A DNA stretch of 64,000 nt from Sediminibacterium sp. (GTDB taxonomy: Bacteria > Bacteroidota > Bacteroidia > Chitinophagales > Chitinophagaceae). Location of the stretch: contig NZ_JAUYTR010000005.1 of assembly GCF_030695065.1 (NCBI RefSeq), positions 62,001 to 126,000 on the forward strand, given 5' to 3'. Shown in pieces: positions 8,877 to 17,256 of this stretch (positions are counted from its first letter, which is position 1; every line of letters begins with the position of its first letter). The notes below the pieces were generated by a model. That model was given only the letters and a program-made list of their open reading frames with translations. It had not been told where the DNA came from and did no database searches. Made by a program: the position numbers and the translations under genes.

Positions 8877-9233
8877 CTAAACCGCAAAGCTTTCACCACA
8901 CCCACAACTTCTGCTGGCATTGGGATTATTAAAATAAAATCCTTTCCCATTTAAACCATCCGAAAAATCTAATTCTGTATTTACTAAGTATAGAAAGCTT
9001 TTAAGATCGGTTACCACTTTTACTCCATTGTCTTCAAACACTTGATCCATAGGTTTGATTTCGTTGTCGAAGTCTAACTTATAGCTTAACCCCGAACAAC
9101 CTCCTCCTACTACACCTACTCTTAAGAAATAGCTTTCGTTGCCAGTAACACCTGCTTCTTCCATCAGCTGTTTTACTTTGGCCTTGGCTTTATCGCTTAC
9201 GTAAATACTATTTTCTGTTGCTGTTTCGCTCAT
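8877..9233 (-). CDS. iscA: Iron-sulfur cluster assembly A-type carrier (IscA/ErpA family)
   Basis: 118 residues of the HesB/IscA family, which carries assembled Fe-S clusters from scaffold to target apoproteins in the cytoplasm. The three conserved cysteines are present: Cys46 in GGGCSGLSY and Cys110 and Cys112 in the C-terminal SCGCGESF. Full length for the family. It lies 18 bases behind iscU in the order iscS-iscU-iscA and is followed by the terminator at 8776-8799. A-type carriers (IscA, ErpA, SufA) are hard to tell apart without a tree; the IscA name rests on the neighbours. Confidence 0.9.
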   Translation of the reverse strand: MSETATENSIYVSDKAKAKVKQLMEEAGVTGNESYFLRVGVVGGGCSGLSYKLDFDNEIKPMDQVFEDNGVKVVTDLKSFLYLVNTELDFSDGLNGKGFYFNNPNASRSCGCGESFAV

Positions 9234-9251
9234 ACACTTTAATTGATGGTA

Positions 9252-9668
9252 TTAGTGAATTCTTTCTTCGAACACCAACTCCTCTAAACCATTCTTTTTT
9301 CTGTAATCGTTGATGGCGCTTTTAATAGCGTCTTCTGCCAATACAGAGCAATGGATTTTTACTGGAGGTAAGTTTAACTCTTCTACCAACTCCATATTGT
9401 CAATAGCTACTGCTTGATCAAGGGTTTTTCCCTTTAACCATTCTGTTGCCAATGATGATGAAGCAATAGCAGATCCACAACCAAATGTTTTAAATTTAGC
9501 ATCGGTAATTACCCCTGTGGTATCGTCTACTTCAATTTGCAAACGCATTACGTCTCCACACTCAGGAGCACCTACTAAACCAGTACCTACATTGGTTTTA
9601 GACTTGTCTAGTGTTCCAACGTTTTTTGGATTACTATAGTGATCAATTACTTTTTCTGAATATGCCAT
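9252..9668 (-). CDS. iscU: Fe-S cluster assembly scaffold IscU
   Basis: 138 residues. All cluster-ligand residues of IscU are present: Cys37 and Asp39 in PECGDVM, Cys64 in FGCGSAIAS, and Cys107 in KIHCSVL. The motif LPPVK (100-104) is the peptide that the HscA/Hsc66 chaperone recognises in classical IscU; no hscA or hscB is visible nearby. The protein accepts sulfur from IscS and builds the cluster that IscA-type carriers deliver. Position directly downstream of iscS (56 bases) and upstream of iscA supports an ISC rather than SUF assignment. Confidence 0.95.
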   Translation of the reverse strand: MAYSEKVIDHYSNPKNVGTLDKSKTNVGTGLVGAPECGDVMRLQIEVDDTTGVITDAKFKTFGCGSAIASSSLATEWLKGKTLDQAVAIDNMELVEELNLPPVKIHCSVLAEDAIKSAINDYRKKNGLEELVFEERIH

Positions 9669-9724
9669 GGTATGTTTATTTATTTATGTTAGTGAATATA
9701 TTTTTTTGTGGATCCAAGCCACTA

Positions 9725-10942
9725 TTAATGGTGTGCCCACTCAATTTTATCCATATCTACTCCTTCTTTAAACATTTCCCATAATGGGCTCATGTCTCTC
9801 AATTTCAATACGGTTTCGCTTACTGCTTTAATGGTATAGTCAATTTGGTCTTCGGTGGTAAATCTTCCTAAACCAAAACGCAATGAACTATGTGCTAAAT
9901 CATCTCCTAAGCCTAATGCTTTTAATACATAGCTTGGCTCTAGTGATGCAGAAGTACATGCAGATCCAGATGATAAAGCAATATTTTTATTAAAGCCCAT
10001 CAACAAACCTTCTCCCTCTACATATTTAAATGAAATATTGGCCACATGTGGCAAACGATGTTCTTCGTTACCATTCACATATGCTTCTTCTAATTGAACT
10101 AAGGCAGCTTGTAACTTATCGCGCAATTTGCTTAAGCGTGCTGCATCATCGGCCATTTCTAATCTAGCCAATTCGCAAGCTTTTCCAAATCCTACAATAC
10201 CTGGTACATTCAAAGTTCCACTTCTCATTCCACGCTCGTGTCCGCCTCCGTCCATTTGGGCAGTCACTTTTACTCTTGGATTTTTACGACGTACATACAA
10301 TGCACCAATACCTTTTGGACCGTACATTTTGTGTGCAGTAAACGCCATAATATCAATACCATCTTTGTTTACATCTACTGGTATTTTTCCAACTGCTTGA
10401 ACTGCATCTGAAAAGAACAGAACTCCATGCTTTTTTGCAATGGCACTGATTTCTTTTACTGGTTGTATTACCCCAATTTCATTGTTGGCATACATTATTG
10501 CAATCAAAATGGTAGTTGGCTTAATAGCAGCTTCTAATTCTTTTAAATCAATTAATCCATCGGCCTGCACTTCTAAATAAGTTACTTCGGCACCTGCACG
10601 CTCTAAATGCTTACAGGTATCTAAAACTGCTTTATGTTCTGTGGTAACAGTAATAATATGGTTGCCCTTGGTTGCATACATTTCAAATACGCCTTTAATT
10701 GCAAGGTTATCGCCTTCGGTTGCACCTGAGGTAAAAATAATTTCCTTTGGATCTGCACCTATTAATTTGGCAACTTGCTCACGGGCATAATCTACAGCTT
10801 CTTCTGCCTCCCATCCAAAAGGGTGGTTACGACTAGCTGCATTACCAAAATGCTCGGTAAAATAAGGGATCATTGCTTCTAAAACCCTTGGATCCATGGG
10901 TGTAGTTGCATTATTATCTAAGTAAACAGGTAACTTCAACAT
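9725..10942 (-). CDS. iscS: Cysteine desulfurase IscS
   Basis: 405 residues from the ATG at 10942 ([15 protein letters not shown]). An upstream in-frame start at 10984 would add a 14-residue extension that no IscS has and would overlap the promoter element, so it is rejected. The PLP-binding lysine is in [10 protein letters not shown] (about Lys205), and the catalytic cysteine is in [14 protein letters not shown] (about Cys329) within a long loop, as in class I (IscS/NifS) desulfurases. It removes sulfur from cysteine for Fe-S and tRNA thiolation pathways. First gene of the iscS-iscU-iscA operon; a TAnnTTTG element lies about 30 bases upstream. No iscR is seen. Confidence 0.95.
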   Translation of the reverse strand: MLKLPVYLDNNATTPMDPRVLEAMIPYFTEHFGNAASRNHPFGWEAEEAVDYAREQVAKLIGADPKEIIFTSGATEGDNLAIKGVFEMYATKGNHIITVTTEHKAVLDTCKHLERAGAEVTYLEVQADGLIDLKELEAAIKPTTILIAIMYANNEIGVIQPVKEISAIAKKHGVLFFSDAVQAVGKIPVDVNKDGIDIMAFTAHKMYGPKGIGALYVRRKNPRVKVTAQMDGGGHERGMRSGTLNVPGIVGFGKACELARLEMADDAARLSKLRDKLQAALVQLEEAYVNGNEEHRLPHVANISFKYVEGEGLLMGFNKNIALSSGSACTSASLEPSYVLKALGLGDDLAHSSLRFGLGRFTTEDQIDYTIKAVSETVLKLRDMSPLWEMFKEGVDMDKIEWAHH

Positions 10943-10970
10943 AAATGATTGCTTGTTTTTTCTATTAACA

Positions 10971-10978
10971 CAAAAGTA
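10971..10978 (-). promoter_or_regulatory. Candidate -7 element (TACTTTTG) for the isc operon
   Basis: On the minus strand TACTTTTG matches the Bacteroidota -7 consensus TAnnTTTG, ending 28 bases before the iscS ATG. No convincing -33 TTG lies at the usual 19-21 base spacing, so the call rests on the -7 match and its position in a 122-base divergent gap. Confidence 0.45.
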
Positions 10979-10993
10979 TAACAATAGGTTCTA

Positions 10994-11001
10994 TAATTTT
11001 G
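10994..11001 (+). promoter_or_regulatory. Candidate -7 element (TAATTTTG) for the methylmalonyl-CoA epimerase gene
   Basis: TAATTTTG fits TAnnTTTG and lies 63 bases before the ATG of the epimerase gene, back to back with the iscS element 15 bases away on the other strand. No clear -33 element was found. Confidence 0.4.
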
Positions 11002-11064
11002 GGACCTTTGATACACAACGGTTGTTTTTCCTCAATTCGTAAGAAAATATATAAATTAATTGTA

Positions 11065-11466
11065 ATGAATAAAATTGAACATATAGGAATTGCAGTAAAA
11101 GACCTTGCCTCCAGCATCCCCCTTTTCGAAAAATTATTGAATAGTACTTGTTATAAAACCGAAGAAGTGGCTTCTGAAAAAGTGATGACTGCCTTTTTTA
11201 AAACGGGGGAATCTAAAATTGAATTGGTTGCTTCTACCGACCCTGAAGGGGTGATTGCAAAATACATTGATAAAAAAGGGGAAGGCATGCACCATATTGC
11301 TTTTGATGTTACCGATATTCAGGCCGAAATGAGCCGTTTGGTATCGGAAGGTTTTACCCTTTTAAACGAGACCCCTAAAAAAGGAGCCGACAATAAATTG
11401 GTTTGTTTTTTACATCCAAAGGGAACCAACGGAGTGCTGATTGAACTTTGCCAAGAGATTAATTAA
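11065..11466 (+). CDS. mce: Methylmalonyl-CoA epimerase
   Basis: 133 residues from the ATG at 11065 (MNKIEHIGIAVKDL). The longer frame from 10999 adds 22 residues with no family counterpart. This is a vicinal-oxygen-chelate/glyoxalase-fold protein with metal ligands in the expected places: His6 in EHIGIAV, His77 in MHHIAFDV and Glu127 in GVLIELCQ. The mid-segment (AKYIDKKGEGMHHIAFDV) is characteristic of the epimerase that interconverts (2S)- and (2R)-methylmalonyl-CoA in propionyl-CoA/succinyl-CoA metabolism. The mutase genes are not in the window. Its stop overlaps by three bases the stop of the convergent small ORF downstream of rnc. Confidence 0.92.
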   Translation: MNKIEHIGIAVKDLASSIPLFEKLLNSTCYKTEEVASEKVMTAFFKTGESKIELVASTDPEGVIAKYIDKKGEGMHHIAFDVTDIQAEMSRLVSEGFTLLNETPKKGADNKLVCFLHPKGTNGVLIELCQEIN

Positions 11467-11573
11467 TTACAACTGAAATAAGCGATTACTAATACCCCAA
11501 CCAAAAAGATCCCTAAAAATAAACTGAGTTTTTTCTTAACCTGAAAATTGAATTGTTCTTTTTCGTTTTGCAT
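11463..11573 (-). CDS. Small single-span membrane protein (36 residues) coupled to rnc
   Basis: A 37-codon frame starts with an ATG whose A is the last base of the rnc TGA stop (TGATG overlap, 11571-11575) and ends with TAA at 11465-11463. The product has a polar N-terminus (MQNEKEQFNFQVKKK), then about 17 strongly hydrophobic residues (LFLGIFLVGVLVIAYF), then Ser-Cys-Asn. This is a typical one-helix small membrane protein, oriented by the lysines with the N-terminus inside. The stop/start overlap, membrane helix and absence of another gene in the gap support a real gene. I do not recognise a family. The terminal Cys is not a lipobox in the usual place. Confidence 0.65.
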   Translation of the reverse strand: MQNEKEQFNFQVKKKLSLFLGIFLVGVLVIAYFSCN

Positions 11574-12280
11574 CAAAGTCCTAATTTTTCTATGGCAACC
11601 TGTGCGGCAATTTGACTGGCGTCTTTTTTGTTACCCGCTTTTCCTTGTGCAAATACTTCTCCATCTAATACCGCATTCATGGTAAATACCCGGCGATTGC
11701 CTTCTAATTTTTCTTCGGCCATATCAAAGGTGATGGTCTTTCCATTTTTATTGGCCCAGCCAATTAATTTGTTTTTCAAATTAATATCAATCAACTCTAG
11801 GTCTTCCATAAACAAATGTGGTATCACAATTTGTTTCAAAATCCAGTTTTGCGTTTTGGCATATCCCTTATCTAAATAAACCGCTCCTATTAAGGCTTCT
11901 AGCGTATTGCCAAAAATTTGACTGGCTTTTAATGCGTTGTCGAACTTGTTGTAGAAAGTTAATTTTCGCAATCCCATTTTTAAGGCAATATCATTCAGCT
12001 GCTGTCTATTCACCATCTTAGATCGCATCTCTGTCAAAAATCCTTCGCCTTTATAGGGGTATAATTTAAATAAGTAGTCTGCTACTACTGTGCTCAAGAC
12101 TGCATCCCCCAAAAACTCTAACCGCTCATTGTTTTCATCGGGTGTTTCTTTAACAGAACGATGACTTAATGCACTGCGATAGAGTTGCAAGTTGCCGGGT
12201 TCTATACCCAACATATTGCTCAACTGAACTTCAAAATCAGTTGCCGCTTTTGGCTTAAATAACTTTATTAAAAATTGCAC
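11573..12280 (-). CDS. rnc: Ribonuclease III
   Basis: 235 residues. The RNase III signature NERLEFLGDAVLS lies at 51-63, with a second acidic cluster in GNTLEALIGAVYLDKG (about 124-139, including the catalytic Glu near 128). From about residue 168 on there is a double-stranded-RNA-binding domain ending in KKDASQIAAQVAIEKL. The enzyme cuts double-stranded RNA for rRNA and mRNA processing in the cytoplasm. It follows fabF by only four bases in an acpP-fabF-rnc order common in bacteria, and its stop overlaps the start of the small membrane ORF. Confidence 0.95.
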   Translation of the reverse strand: MQFLIKLFKPKAATDFEVQLSNMLGIEPGNLQLYRSALSHRSVKETPDENNERLEFLGDAVLSTVVADYLFKLYPYKGEGFLTEMRSKMVNRQQLNDIALKMGLRKLTFYNKFDNALKASQIFGNTLEALIGAVYLDKGYAKTQNWILKQIVIPHLFMEDLELIDINLKNKLIGWANKNGKTITFDMAEEKLEGNRRVFTMNAVLDGEVFAQGKAGNKKDASQIAAQVAIEKLGL

Positions 12281-12284
12281 TTTA

Positions 12285-13538
12285 TTATGCTACGTATTTT
12301 TTCACGATAACGCATGCGTTGTGTCCGCCAAAACCAAATGTGTTACTCAATGCAGCACGCACGGTTCTTTGTTGCGCTTTATTGAATGTGAAATTTAATT
12401 TTGGATCCAGTTCAGGATCGTCTGTAAAGTGATTGATAGTAGGGGGGATAATATCGTAGATCACACTCTGGATGCATGCGATGGCTTCTATAACACCCGC
12501 TGCTCCCAAGCAATGGCCTGTCATAGATTTGGTGGCACTGATATTTAAATTATAAGCATGGCTACCAAACACTTCTGTAATGGCTTTGGCTTCTGCCCCA
12601 TCTCCTAATGGGGTGGAAGTTCCATGTGTATTAATATAATCTATTTCATCAGGCTGCATACCTGCATCTTTAAGGGCTGCAATCATTACATTTCTTGCGC
12701 CCAATCCGTCTGGATGTGGTGCAGTTAGGTGATAAGCATCGGCAGTTGCACCGCCACCTGCAATTTCACAGTAAATTTTTGCGCCTCTTTTGATGGCATG
12801 TTCATATTCTTCTAATACCAAACAACCTGCGGCTTCTCCCATTACAAATCCATCTCTGTCTTTGTCGTATGGTCGGCTTGCAGTTGCGGGATCATCGTTT
12901 CTTTCGCTCATGGCTTTCATGGCATTGAAACCTCCTACGCCTGCTTCACTAATAACGGCTTCTGATCCACCACTAATAATGATATCGGCCTTGCCCAGTC
13001 TAATGGTATCAACTGCTGCAATAATGCCATTGGTGCTAGATGCACAGGCACTTACTACCGCAAAATTTGGACCGCGGAATCCATGACGCATCGAAATTTG
13101 TCCGGCCGCAATATCCAAAATCATTTTAGGAATAAAGAAGGGATTGAATCTTGGTGTACCGTCTCCAGTTGCAAAATTCTGTACCTCTTCCTGAAAAGTT
13201 CTTAATCCACCAATTCCGCTGGCAAATATGACTCCCACTCTATCTGCATCTATATTTTCTTTGTTAATTTGGGCGTCTACAACGGCCATATCACTTGCAT
13301 ATAGTGCTAGTTGAGCAAAGCGGTCTAGCTTTCTGGCTTCCTTCTTTTCCATAAAACTGGTAGGATCAAAGCCTTTTACTTCACAGGCAAAACGGGTTTT
13401 AAATTTACTTGCATCAAATAAAGTAATGGGAGCTGCTCCAGGTACACCATTGAGTAATCCTTGCCAATAATCTTCAAGATTATTACCAATTGGAGTGATG
13501 GTACCTATGCCAGTAACAACTACGCGCTTTAATTGCAT
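12285..13538 (-). CDS. fabF: Beta-ketoacyl-[acyl-carrier-protein] synthase II
   Basis: 417 residues, full length for KAS II. The catalytic triad is visible: Cys165 in VVSACASSTNG, His305 in NTHGTSTPLGD and His342 in SMTGHCLGAAG, with the N-terminal RVVVTGIGTITPIG typical of the family. It elongates acyl-ACP with malonyl-ACP in type II fatty-acid synthesis. It lies between acpP (87 bases upstream, gap containing a hairpin) and rnc (four bases downstream). The active-site pattern and the acpP neighbour favour FabF over FabB. Confidence 0.95.
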   Translation of the reverse strand: MQLKRVVVTGIGTITPIGNNLEDYWQGLLNGVPGAAPITLFDASKFKTRFACEVKGFDPTSFMEKKEARKLDRFAQLALYASDMAVVDAQINKENIDADRVGVIFASGIGGLRTFQEEVQNFATGDGTPRFNPFFIPKMILDIAAGQISMRHGFRGPNFAVVSACASSTNGIIAAVDTIRLGKADIIISGGSEAVISEAGVGGFNAMKAMSERNDDPATASRPYDKDRDGFVMGEAAGCLVLEEYEHAIKRGAKIYCEIAGGGATADAYHLTAPHPDGLGARNVMIAALKDAGMQPDEIDYINTHGTSTPLGDGAEAKAITEVFGSHAYNLNISATKSMTGHCLGAAGVIEAIACIQSVIYDIIPPTINHFTDDPELDPKLNFTFNKAQQRTVRAALSNTFGFGGHNACVIVKKYVA

Positions 13539-13559
13539 ACAACAAACCTGTTTATGTTA

Positions 13560-13598
13560 TAATCCGCCTTCTGTGGTAAAACCTCAAAAGACGGATTA
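13560..13598 (-). promoter_or_regulatory. Hairpin in the acpP-fabF gap
   Basis: TAATCCG and CGGATTA pair as a 7-bp stem, extended by CTT/AAG after one C-A mismatch, with a loop of about 17 bases. It sits 28 bases past the acpP stop and ends 21 bases before fabF. There is no T run behind it, so it looks more like a partial terminator, mRNA-stability or processing element than a full terminator. ACP is normally made in large excess over FabF, which such an element could achieve. Confidence 0.4.
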
Positions 13599-13625
13599 AA
13601 ATTATTCCTTACTAAATAGATATTC

Positions 13626-13862
13626 TTACTTAGCGTGCTCTTCTAAATAAGCAACTGCCTGACCAACAGTGGTAATGGTTTCAGCCTGCTCATCAGGGAT
13701 AGAGATGTTAAATTCTTTTTCGAATTCCATAATTAATTCAACGGTATCCAAAGAATCTGCACCTAGATCATTGGTAAATGAAGCTTCGTTTGTTACTTCT
13801 GCTTCGTCTACGCCCAACTTGTCTACGATGATTTTCTTTACTCTTGTTGCGATGTCTGACAT
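13626..13862 (-). CDS. acpP: Acyl carrier protein
   Basis: 78 residues, strongly acidic, with the phosphopantetheine attachment serine in [16 protein letters not shown] (Ser37). The four-helix ACP pattern is complete and the length is standard. It carries growing acyl chains in type II fatty-acid synthesis. First gene of acpP-fabF-rnc; a TATTTTTG element lies 24 bases upstream of the ATG. Confidence 0.97.
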   Translation of the reverse strand: MSDIATRVKKIIVDKLGVDEAEVTNEASFTNDLGADSLDTVELIMEFEKEFNISIPDEQAETITTVGQAVAYLEEHAK

Positions 13863-13886
13863 TGTTAAAGTTTTTGTTTACTGCGG

Positions 13887-13894
13887 CAAAAATA
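13887..13894 (-). promoter_or_regulatory. Candidate -7 element (TATTTTTG) for acpP
   Basis: On the minus strand TATTTTTG matches TAnnTTTG and ends 24 bases before the acpP ATG, giving a leader of roughly 18 bases. A -33 element is not evident in the AT-rich upstream sequence. Confidence 0.45.
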
Positions 13895-13919
13895 TACATT
13901 TTATGGTTATATTAGTAAT

Positions 13920-14348
13920 ATGGCTTTAAAAATGATTCAACACGGTTCTGGGGAATACGAACAAATGGTAGCATTGAGGCACCAATTGTTGCGTAAACCA
14001 TTGGGGCTTCATTTTACTGCTGAGGAATTGGCCAATGAAAAAAATAATATTCTATTAGCTTATACTGATGATGGAATTATGGAAGCTTGCAGTATGCTGG
14101 TGAAAATAGATTCCCATACTGTTCGGCTTAGGCAATTGGCTGTTCTGTCTGGATTACAGGGTAAGGGGATTGGGAGAGCAATGGTTCAGTTTGCAGAAAA
14201 TTTAGCCAGAGACAATCGCTACCAAAAAATCATCATGCACGCACGTCAAGACTCGATCCATTTTTTTGACAAATTGGGCTATGGAGTAGAAAGTGAAGCT
14301 TTCATAGAATTAACTATTCCGCACGTGGTCATGGGCAAAGAACTGTAA
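13920..14348 (+). CDS. GNAT-family N-acetyltransferase
   Basis: 142 residues with the GNAT core: beta-strand 4 and motif A (RQLAVLSGLQGKGIGRAM, about 62-79), where QGKGIG is the acetyl-CoA pyrophosphate-binding loop. A C-terminal segment follows (IIMHARQDSIHFFDKLGYGV) with the Phe-Tyr/Leu-Gly-Tyr signature of motif B. The overall arrangement resembles the ElaA/YitI-like small acetyltransferases. The substrate cannot be read from sequence. It is a single gene on the plus strand, divergent from acpP and convergent with the YcxB-like gene 27 bases away. Confidence 0.85.
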   Translation: MALKMIQHGSGEYEQMVALRHQLLRKPLGLHFTAEELANEKNNILLAYTDDGIMEACSMLVKIDSHTVRLRQLAVLSGLQGKGIGRAMVQFAENLARDNRYQKIIMHARQDSIHFFDKLGYGVESEAFIELTIPHVVMGKEL

Positions 14349-14375
14349 ATTGTTTGGGTAGATTATAGCCGCCGC

Positions 14376-14855
14376 TTATTTGGTGTTGATCCCTTTCTTT
14401 AAAGCTGCTCGTAACTCGTGCCGAAATTCTTGGCCCATTCCATCCTTTGGCACCATGAAAAAAGATTTTGCACTAAAATACAAATGGAAAAAATGTGGGC
14501 TCTCAAAATAGTGTGAAAATTCATTCCAGTTCCAATGCTTATACCCTCTTTCGTTTTCTAGCGTAACACCATTGTCTTTAAATGCAATAGTAAACTGATC
14601 CTTAAAAGTATCAATCGCTTTTTTATAAATAGAATTAGGCAGTATATACCAAAAACTCGCCATCATCATTACCCAAATAAAGGAGCCCAATAAAAAAGGT
14701 TCGGGCCTAATTTTTTTACTGTAAAATAAAATGGCTGCTACTATGGCAAATACATTTACCAATACTACTAATACCTTCACTTCAGGCCTTTGCACAAAAT
14801 GGTATCGAAGCCCTTGAATTACTTTTTTCTTGTCGTAGGTAAAAGCGTGTTGCAT
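14376..14855 (-). CDS. YcxB-like membrane protein
   Basis: 159 residues with two membrane segments near residues 28-45 (VLVVLVNVFAIVAAILFY) and 52-73, followed by a soluble C-terminal domain resembling the YcxB-like domain (PH-like): FTIAFKDNGVTLENERGYKHWNWNEFSHYFES and a final part ending near GMGQEFRHELRAALKK. Function of the family is unknown. It is divergent from the sucrose cassette. A TAATTTTG element lies only four bases ahead of the ATG, which would give an almost leaderless transcript. Confidence 0.7.
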   Translation of the reverse strand: MQHAFTYDKKKVIQGLRYHFVQRPEVKVLVVLVNVFAIVAAILFYSKKIRPEPFLLGSFIWVMMMASFWYILPNSIYKKAIDTFKDQFTIAFKDNGVTLENERGYKHWNWNEFSHYFESPHFFHLYFSAKSFFMVPKDGMGQEFRHELRAALKKGINTK

Positions 14856-14859
14856 GGCG

Positions 14860-14867
14860 CAAAATTA
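14860..14867 (-). promoter_or_regulatory. Candidate -7 element (TAATTTTG) for the YcxB-like gene
   Basis: On the minus strand TAATTTTG fits the TAnnTTTG consensus and ends four bases before the annotated ATG. If used, transcription would start at or next to the start codon. Alternatively it is a chance match. Confidence 0.25.
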
Positions 14868-14895
14868 GCTATTTTTAAAGACTAACTATTCAACT

Positions 14896-16230
14896 ATGCA
14901 ATTGAGCAAGCCCCGACTCAGCTTCATGCAAATCATCAACATGAACGTGGGTTTCTTTGGAATTCAATACAGCTTTGGTTTACAACAAAGTGCCGTGAAT
15001 CCAATTTATGATTTTTTAGGTGCCAAGCCCGACGAAATTCCTTTGCTTAATTTAGCTGGACCAATGACTGGGTTACTCATACAACCCATTATTGGGGTAT
15101 TGAGCGACCGCACTTGGCATCCTCGCTTTGGCAGAAGAAAACCCTATTTTTTTATTGGTGCATTGTTTTGTAGCCTTTGTTTATTCTTGTATCCGTTTAG
15201 TACTTCACTATGGATGGCTGCTGGATTATTATGGGTTTTAGATGCTGCCAATAATACCGCAATGGAACCTTATCGTGCTTTCATTGCCGATAAATTACCG
15301 GCGCCTCAATTGGCAACCGGTTTTTTAACCCAAAGCTTTTTTACCGGATTAGGAATTACCCTTGCAAATATTTCTTTATTCTTTTTTCAAAAATATATTC
15401 CTGGTCAGCATGGTGCCATTCCATATTGGGTTTTTGGTTCTTTCTTTTTAGGATCCATTTGCTCTATTAGTTCGGTTATGTGGAGTATTACAAAAACACC
15501 AGAGATACCTCCTACCCCTGAGGAATTAGCTGTTTTACGGGCGCAGAAAAAAGGAATTTTGCAACCCTTTATAGAAATAGGAGAAGCCATTGTGCATATG
15601 CCTGTTGTGATGTGGAAGCTAGCGTTGGTATATTTATTTCAGTGGTATGCTTTGTTTTGTTATTGGCAGAATGCTTCTAAAAGCATTGCACAATCTGTTT
15701 GGAAAACCAGCCCTTCTGAAAATAAAACATTGTATGAAGAAGCAGTGGGCTGGGCTGGTTTGGTAAATGGTTGGTACAATGTGGTTACTTTTTTATCTGC
15801 ATTTGGATTGGTTTGGATGGCCAAAAAATTCTCTCCTAAAAAAGTACATATTATTTGTTTGCTTATGGCAGGTATAGCGTTGTTGGCATTTCCCCAAATT
15901 GAAAATAAGTACCTGCTCTTTGTTCCCATGGCAGGATTTGGAATTGCTTGGGCAAGCATGATGGGCATTCCTTATTTGATGGTAGTGAACGATATTCCCA
16001 AAGAAAAATATGGAGTTTATATGGGCATCATTAATATGATGATTGTAATACCAATGATATTACAGACCACTACTTTTGGCTGGGTATTAAATAATTTTTT
16101 AGGAAATGATTCGGGTAAAGCCATTTCTTTTGCGGGAGTCTTATTGCTATTGGCTTGTGCCGCAACACTTTTAATTAAAGACGTAAAACCAGAAGAAGAA
16201 ATTCAAGCTGTATCGGTAGGTGGACATTAA
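14896..16230 (+). CDS. MFS sugar transporter, SLC45/sucrose-maltose type
   Basis: 444 residues with about twelve membrane segments. The loop between helices 2 and 3 carries [19 protein letters not shown] (about residues 71-89), the signature of the SLC45/plant SUT-like and glycoside-pentoside-hexuronide superfamily disaccharide importers, where RxGRR is conserved. In Bacteroidota close relatives lie with intracellular alpha-glucosidases, amylosucrases or phosphorylases. Here it is the first gene of a three-gene plus-strand cassette with a fructokinase-type PfkB protein and amylosucrase, which makes sucrose the likely substrate, probably by proton symport. Maltose remains possible. Starts at the ATG at 14896; 40-base gap to the divergent YcxB-like gene. 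Confidence 0.85.
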   Translation: MQLSKPRLSFMQIINMNVGFFGIQYSFGLQQSAVNPIYDFLGAKPDEIPLLNLAGPMTGLLIQPIIGVLSDRTWHPRFGRRKPYFFIGALFCSLCLFLYPFSTSLWMAAGLLWVLDAANNTAMEPYRAFIADKLPAPQLATGFLTQSFFTGLGITLANISLFFFQKYIPGQHGAIPYWVFGSFFLGSICSISSVMWSITKTPEIPPTPEELAVLRAQKKGILQPFIEIGEAIVHMPVVMWKLALVYLFQWYALFCYWQNASKSIAQSVWKTSPSENKTLYEEAVGWAGLVNGWYNVVTFLSAFGLVWMAKKFSPKKVHIICLLMAGIALLAFPQIENKYLLFVPMAGFGIAWASMMGIPYLMVVNDIPKEKYGVYMGIINMMIVIPMILQTTTFGWVLNNFLGNDSGKAISFAGVLLLLACAATLLIKDVKPEEEIQAVSVGGH

Positions 16231-16293
16231 AATTTAACCAAATAGTATTCAACTGAAGCTATTTACCCATTTATAAAAACGAAAATTACATTA

Positions 16294-17244
16294 ATGAAAA
16301 TTCTATGCATAGGCGAAGCACTAATTGATATGATTTGTACTAACAAGGGGATGTCTTTATCGGAGGGTTCCGATTTTTTAAAAAAGACAGGTGGTGCTCC
16401 TACCAATGTAGCTGCTGCCATTGCTGCATTAGGTGGCGAAGTAGAATTGGCTGCCAAAGTGGGTAAAGACCCATTTGGTAAACAACTCATTCAAACCATG
16501 GAATCCTTTGGTGTAGGTACGCATGCGATGTTAGAAGACCCGAATCATTTTACCACATTTGCTTTTGTTTCTTTAATGCACGATGGTGAGAGAGATTTTG
16601 TTTTTAATCGAGGGGCCGATGGGCAATTATCTATTGACGATGTAGACGCCATCAATTTAAATAATGTAGGGATTATTCATTTTGGTTCGGCCACTGGTTT
16701 TTTACCTGGACCATTACAAGCTGCTTATTTACACTTGTTGCAAAAAGCGCTGCACCATAAAATTTATATCAGTTTTGATCCCAACTATAGACATCTATTA
16801 TTCCCTAACAATATCGACTCTTTTATTAGCCAAAGCTGGCATTTTTTACGCAATTGTAATTTCTTTAAAGTAAGTGATGAGGAAGCCATGTTGCTCACCC
16901 ATACATCAACATTAGCAGACGCCACCACTGTTTTATTAAAAGAAACTTCGGGTGTATTCACTATAACCCTTGGAAAAGACGGCACTTTATTGGGATTGAA
17001 TGGCCAACAATACATTATTGAATCTATTCCAGTAAAACCAGTTGACACAACGGGTGCAGGAGATGCATTTGTAGGAGCAGTATTGTATCAATTAAGCCAT
17101 TTAGATCAAACAGCTATACAATCGCTTTCACTAAATGAATGGAATAAAATAATTTTGAACGCAAATAAAGCTGGTGCCAGAACTTGTGAATACATGGGTG
17201 CCATGGAAGCTTTCAAATATTTAAATAATCAAATTTTTCAGTAA
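16294..17244 (+). CDS. PfkB-family carbohydrate kinase, probable fructokinase
   Basis: 316 residues. N-terminal PfkB signature with GGAPTNVAAAIAALGG (about 32-47) and C-terminal DTTGAGDAFVGA (about 251-262), in which Asp257 is the catalytic base and GAGD forms the anion hole. The opening ILCIGEALIDMI and overall length match bacterial fructokinases of the ribokinase family. It would phosphorylate the fructose released by the amylosucrase encoded 12 bases downstream. Fructokinase activity is inferred from this context; ribokinase-like or 2-keto-3-deoxygluconate kinase activity cannot be excluded from sequence alone. Confidence 0.88.
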   Translation: MKILCIGEALIDMICTNKGMSLSEGSDFLKKTGGAPTNVAAAIAALGGEVELAAKVGKDPFGKQLIQTMESFGVGTHAMLEDPNHFTTFAFVSLMHDGERDFVFNRGADGQLSIDDVDAINLNNVGIIHFGSATGFLPGPLQAAYLHLLQKALHHKIYISFDPNYRHLLFPNNIDSFISQSWHFLRNCNFFKVSDEEAMLLTHTSTLADATTVLLKETSGVFTITLGKDGTLLGLNGQQYIIESIPVKPVDTTGAGDAFVGAVLYQLSHLDQTAIQSLSLNEWNKIILNANKAGARTCEYMGAMEAFKYLNNQIFQ

Positions 17245-17256
17245 ACTATTTTATAC

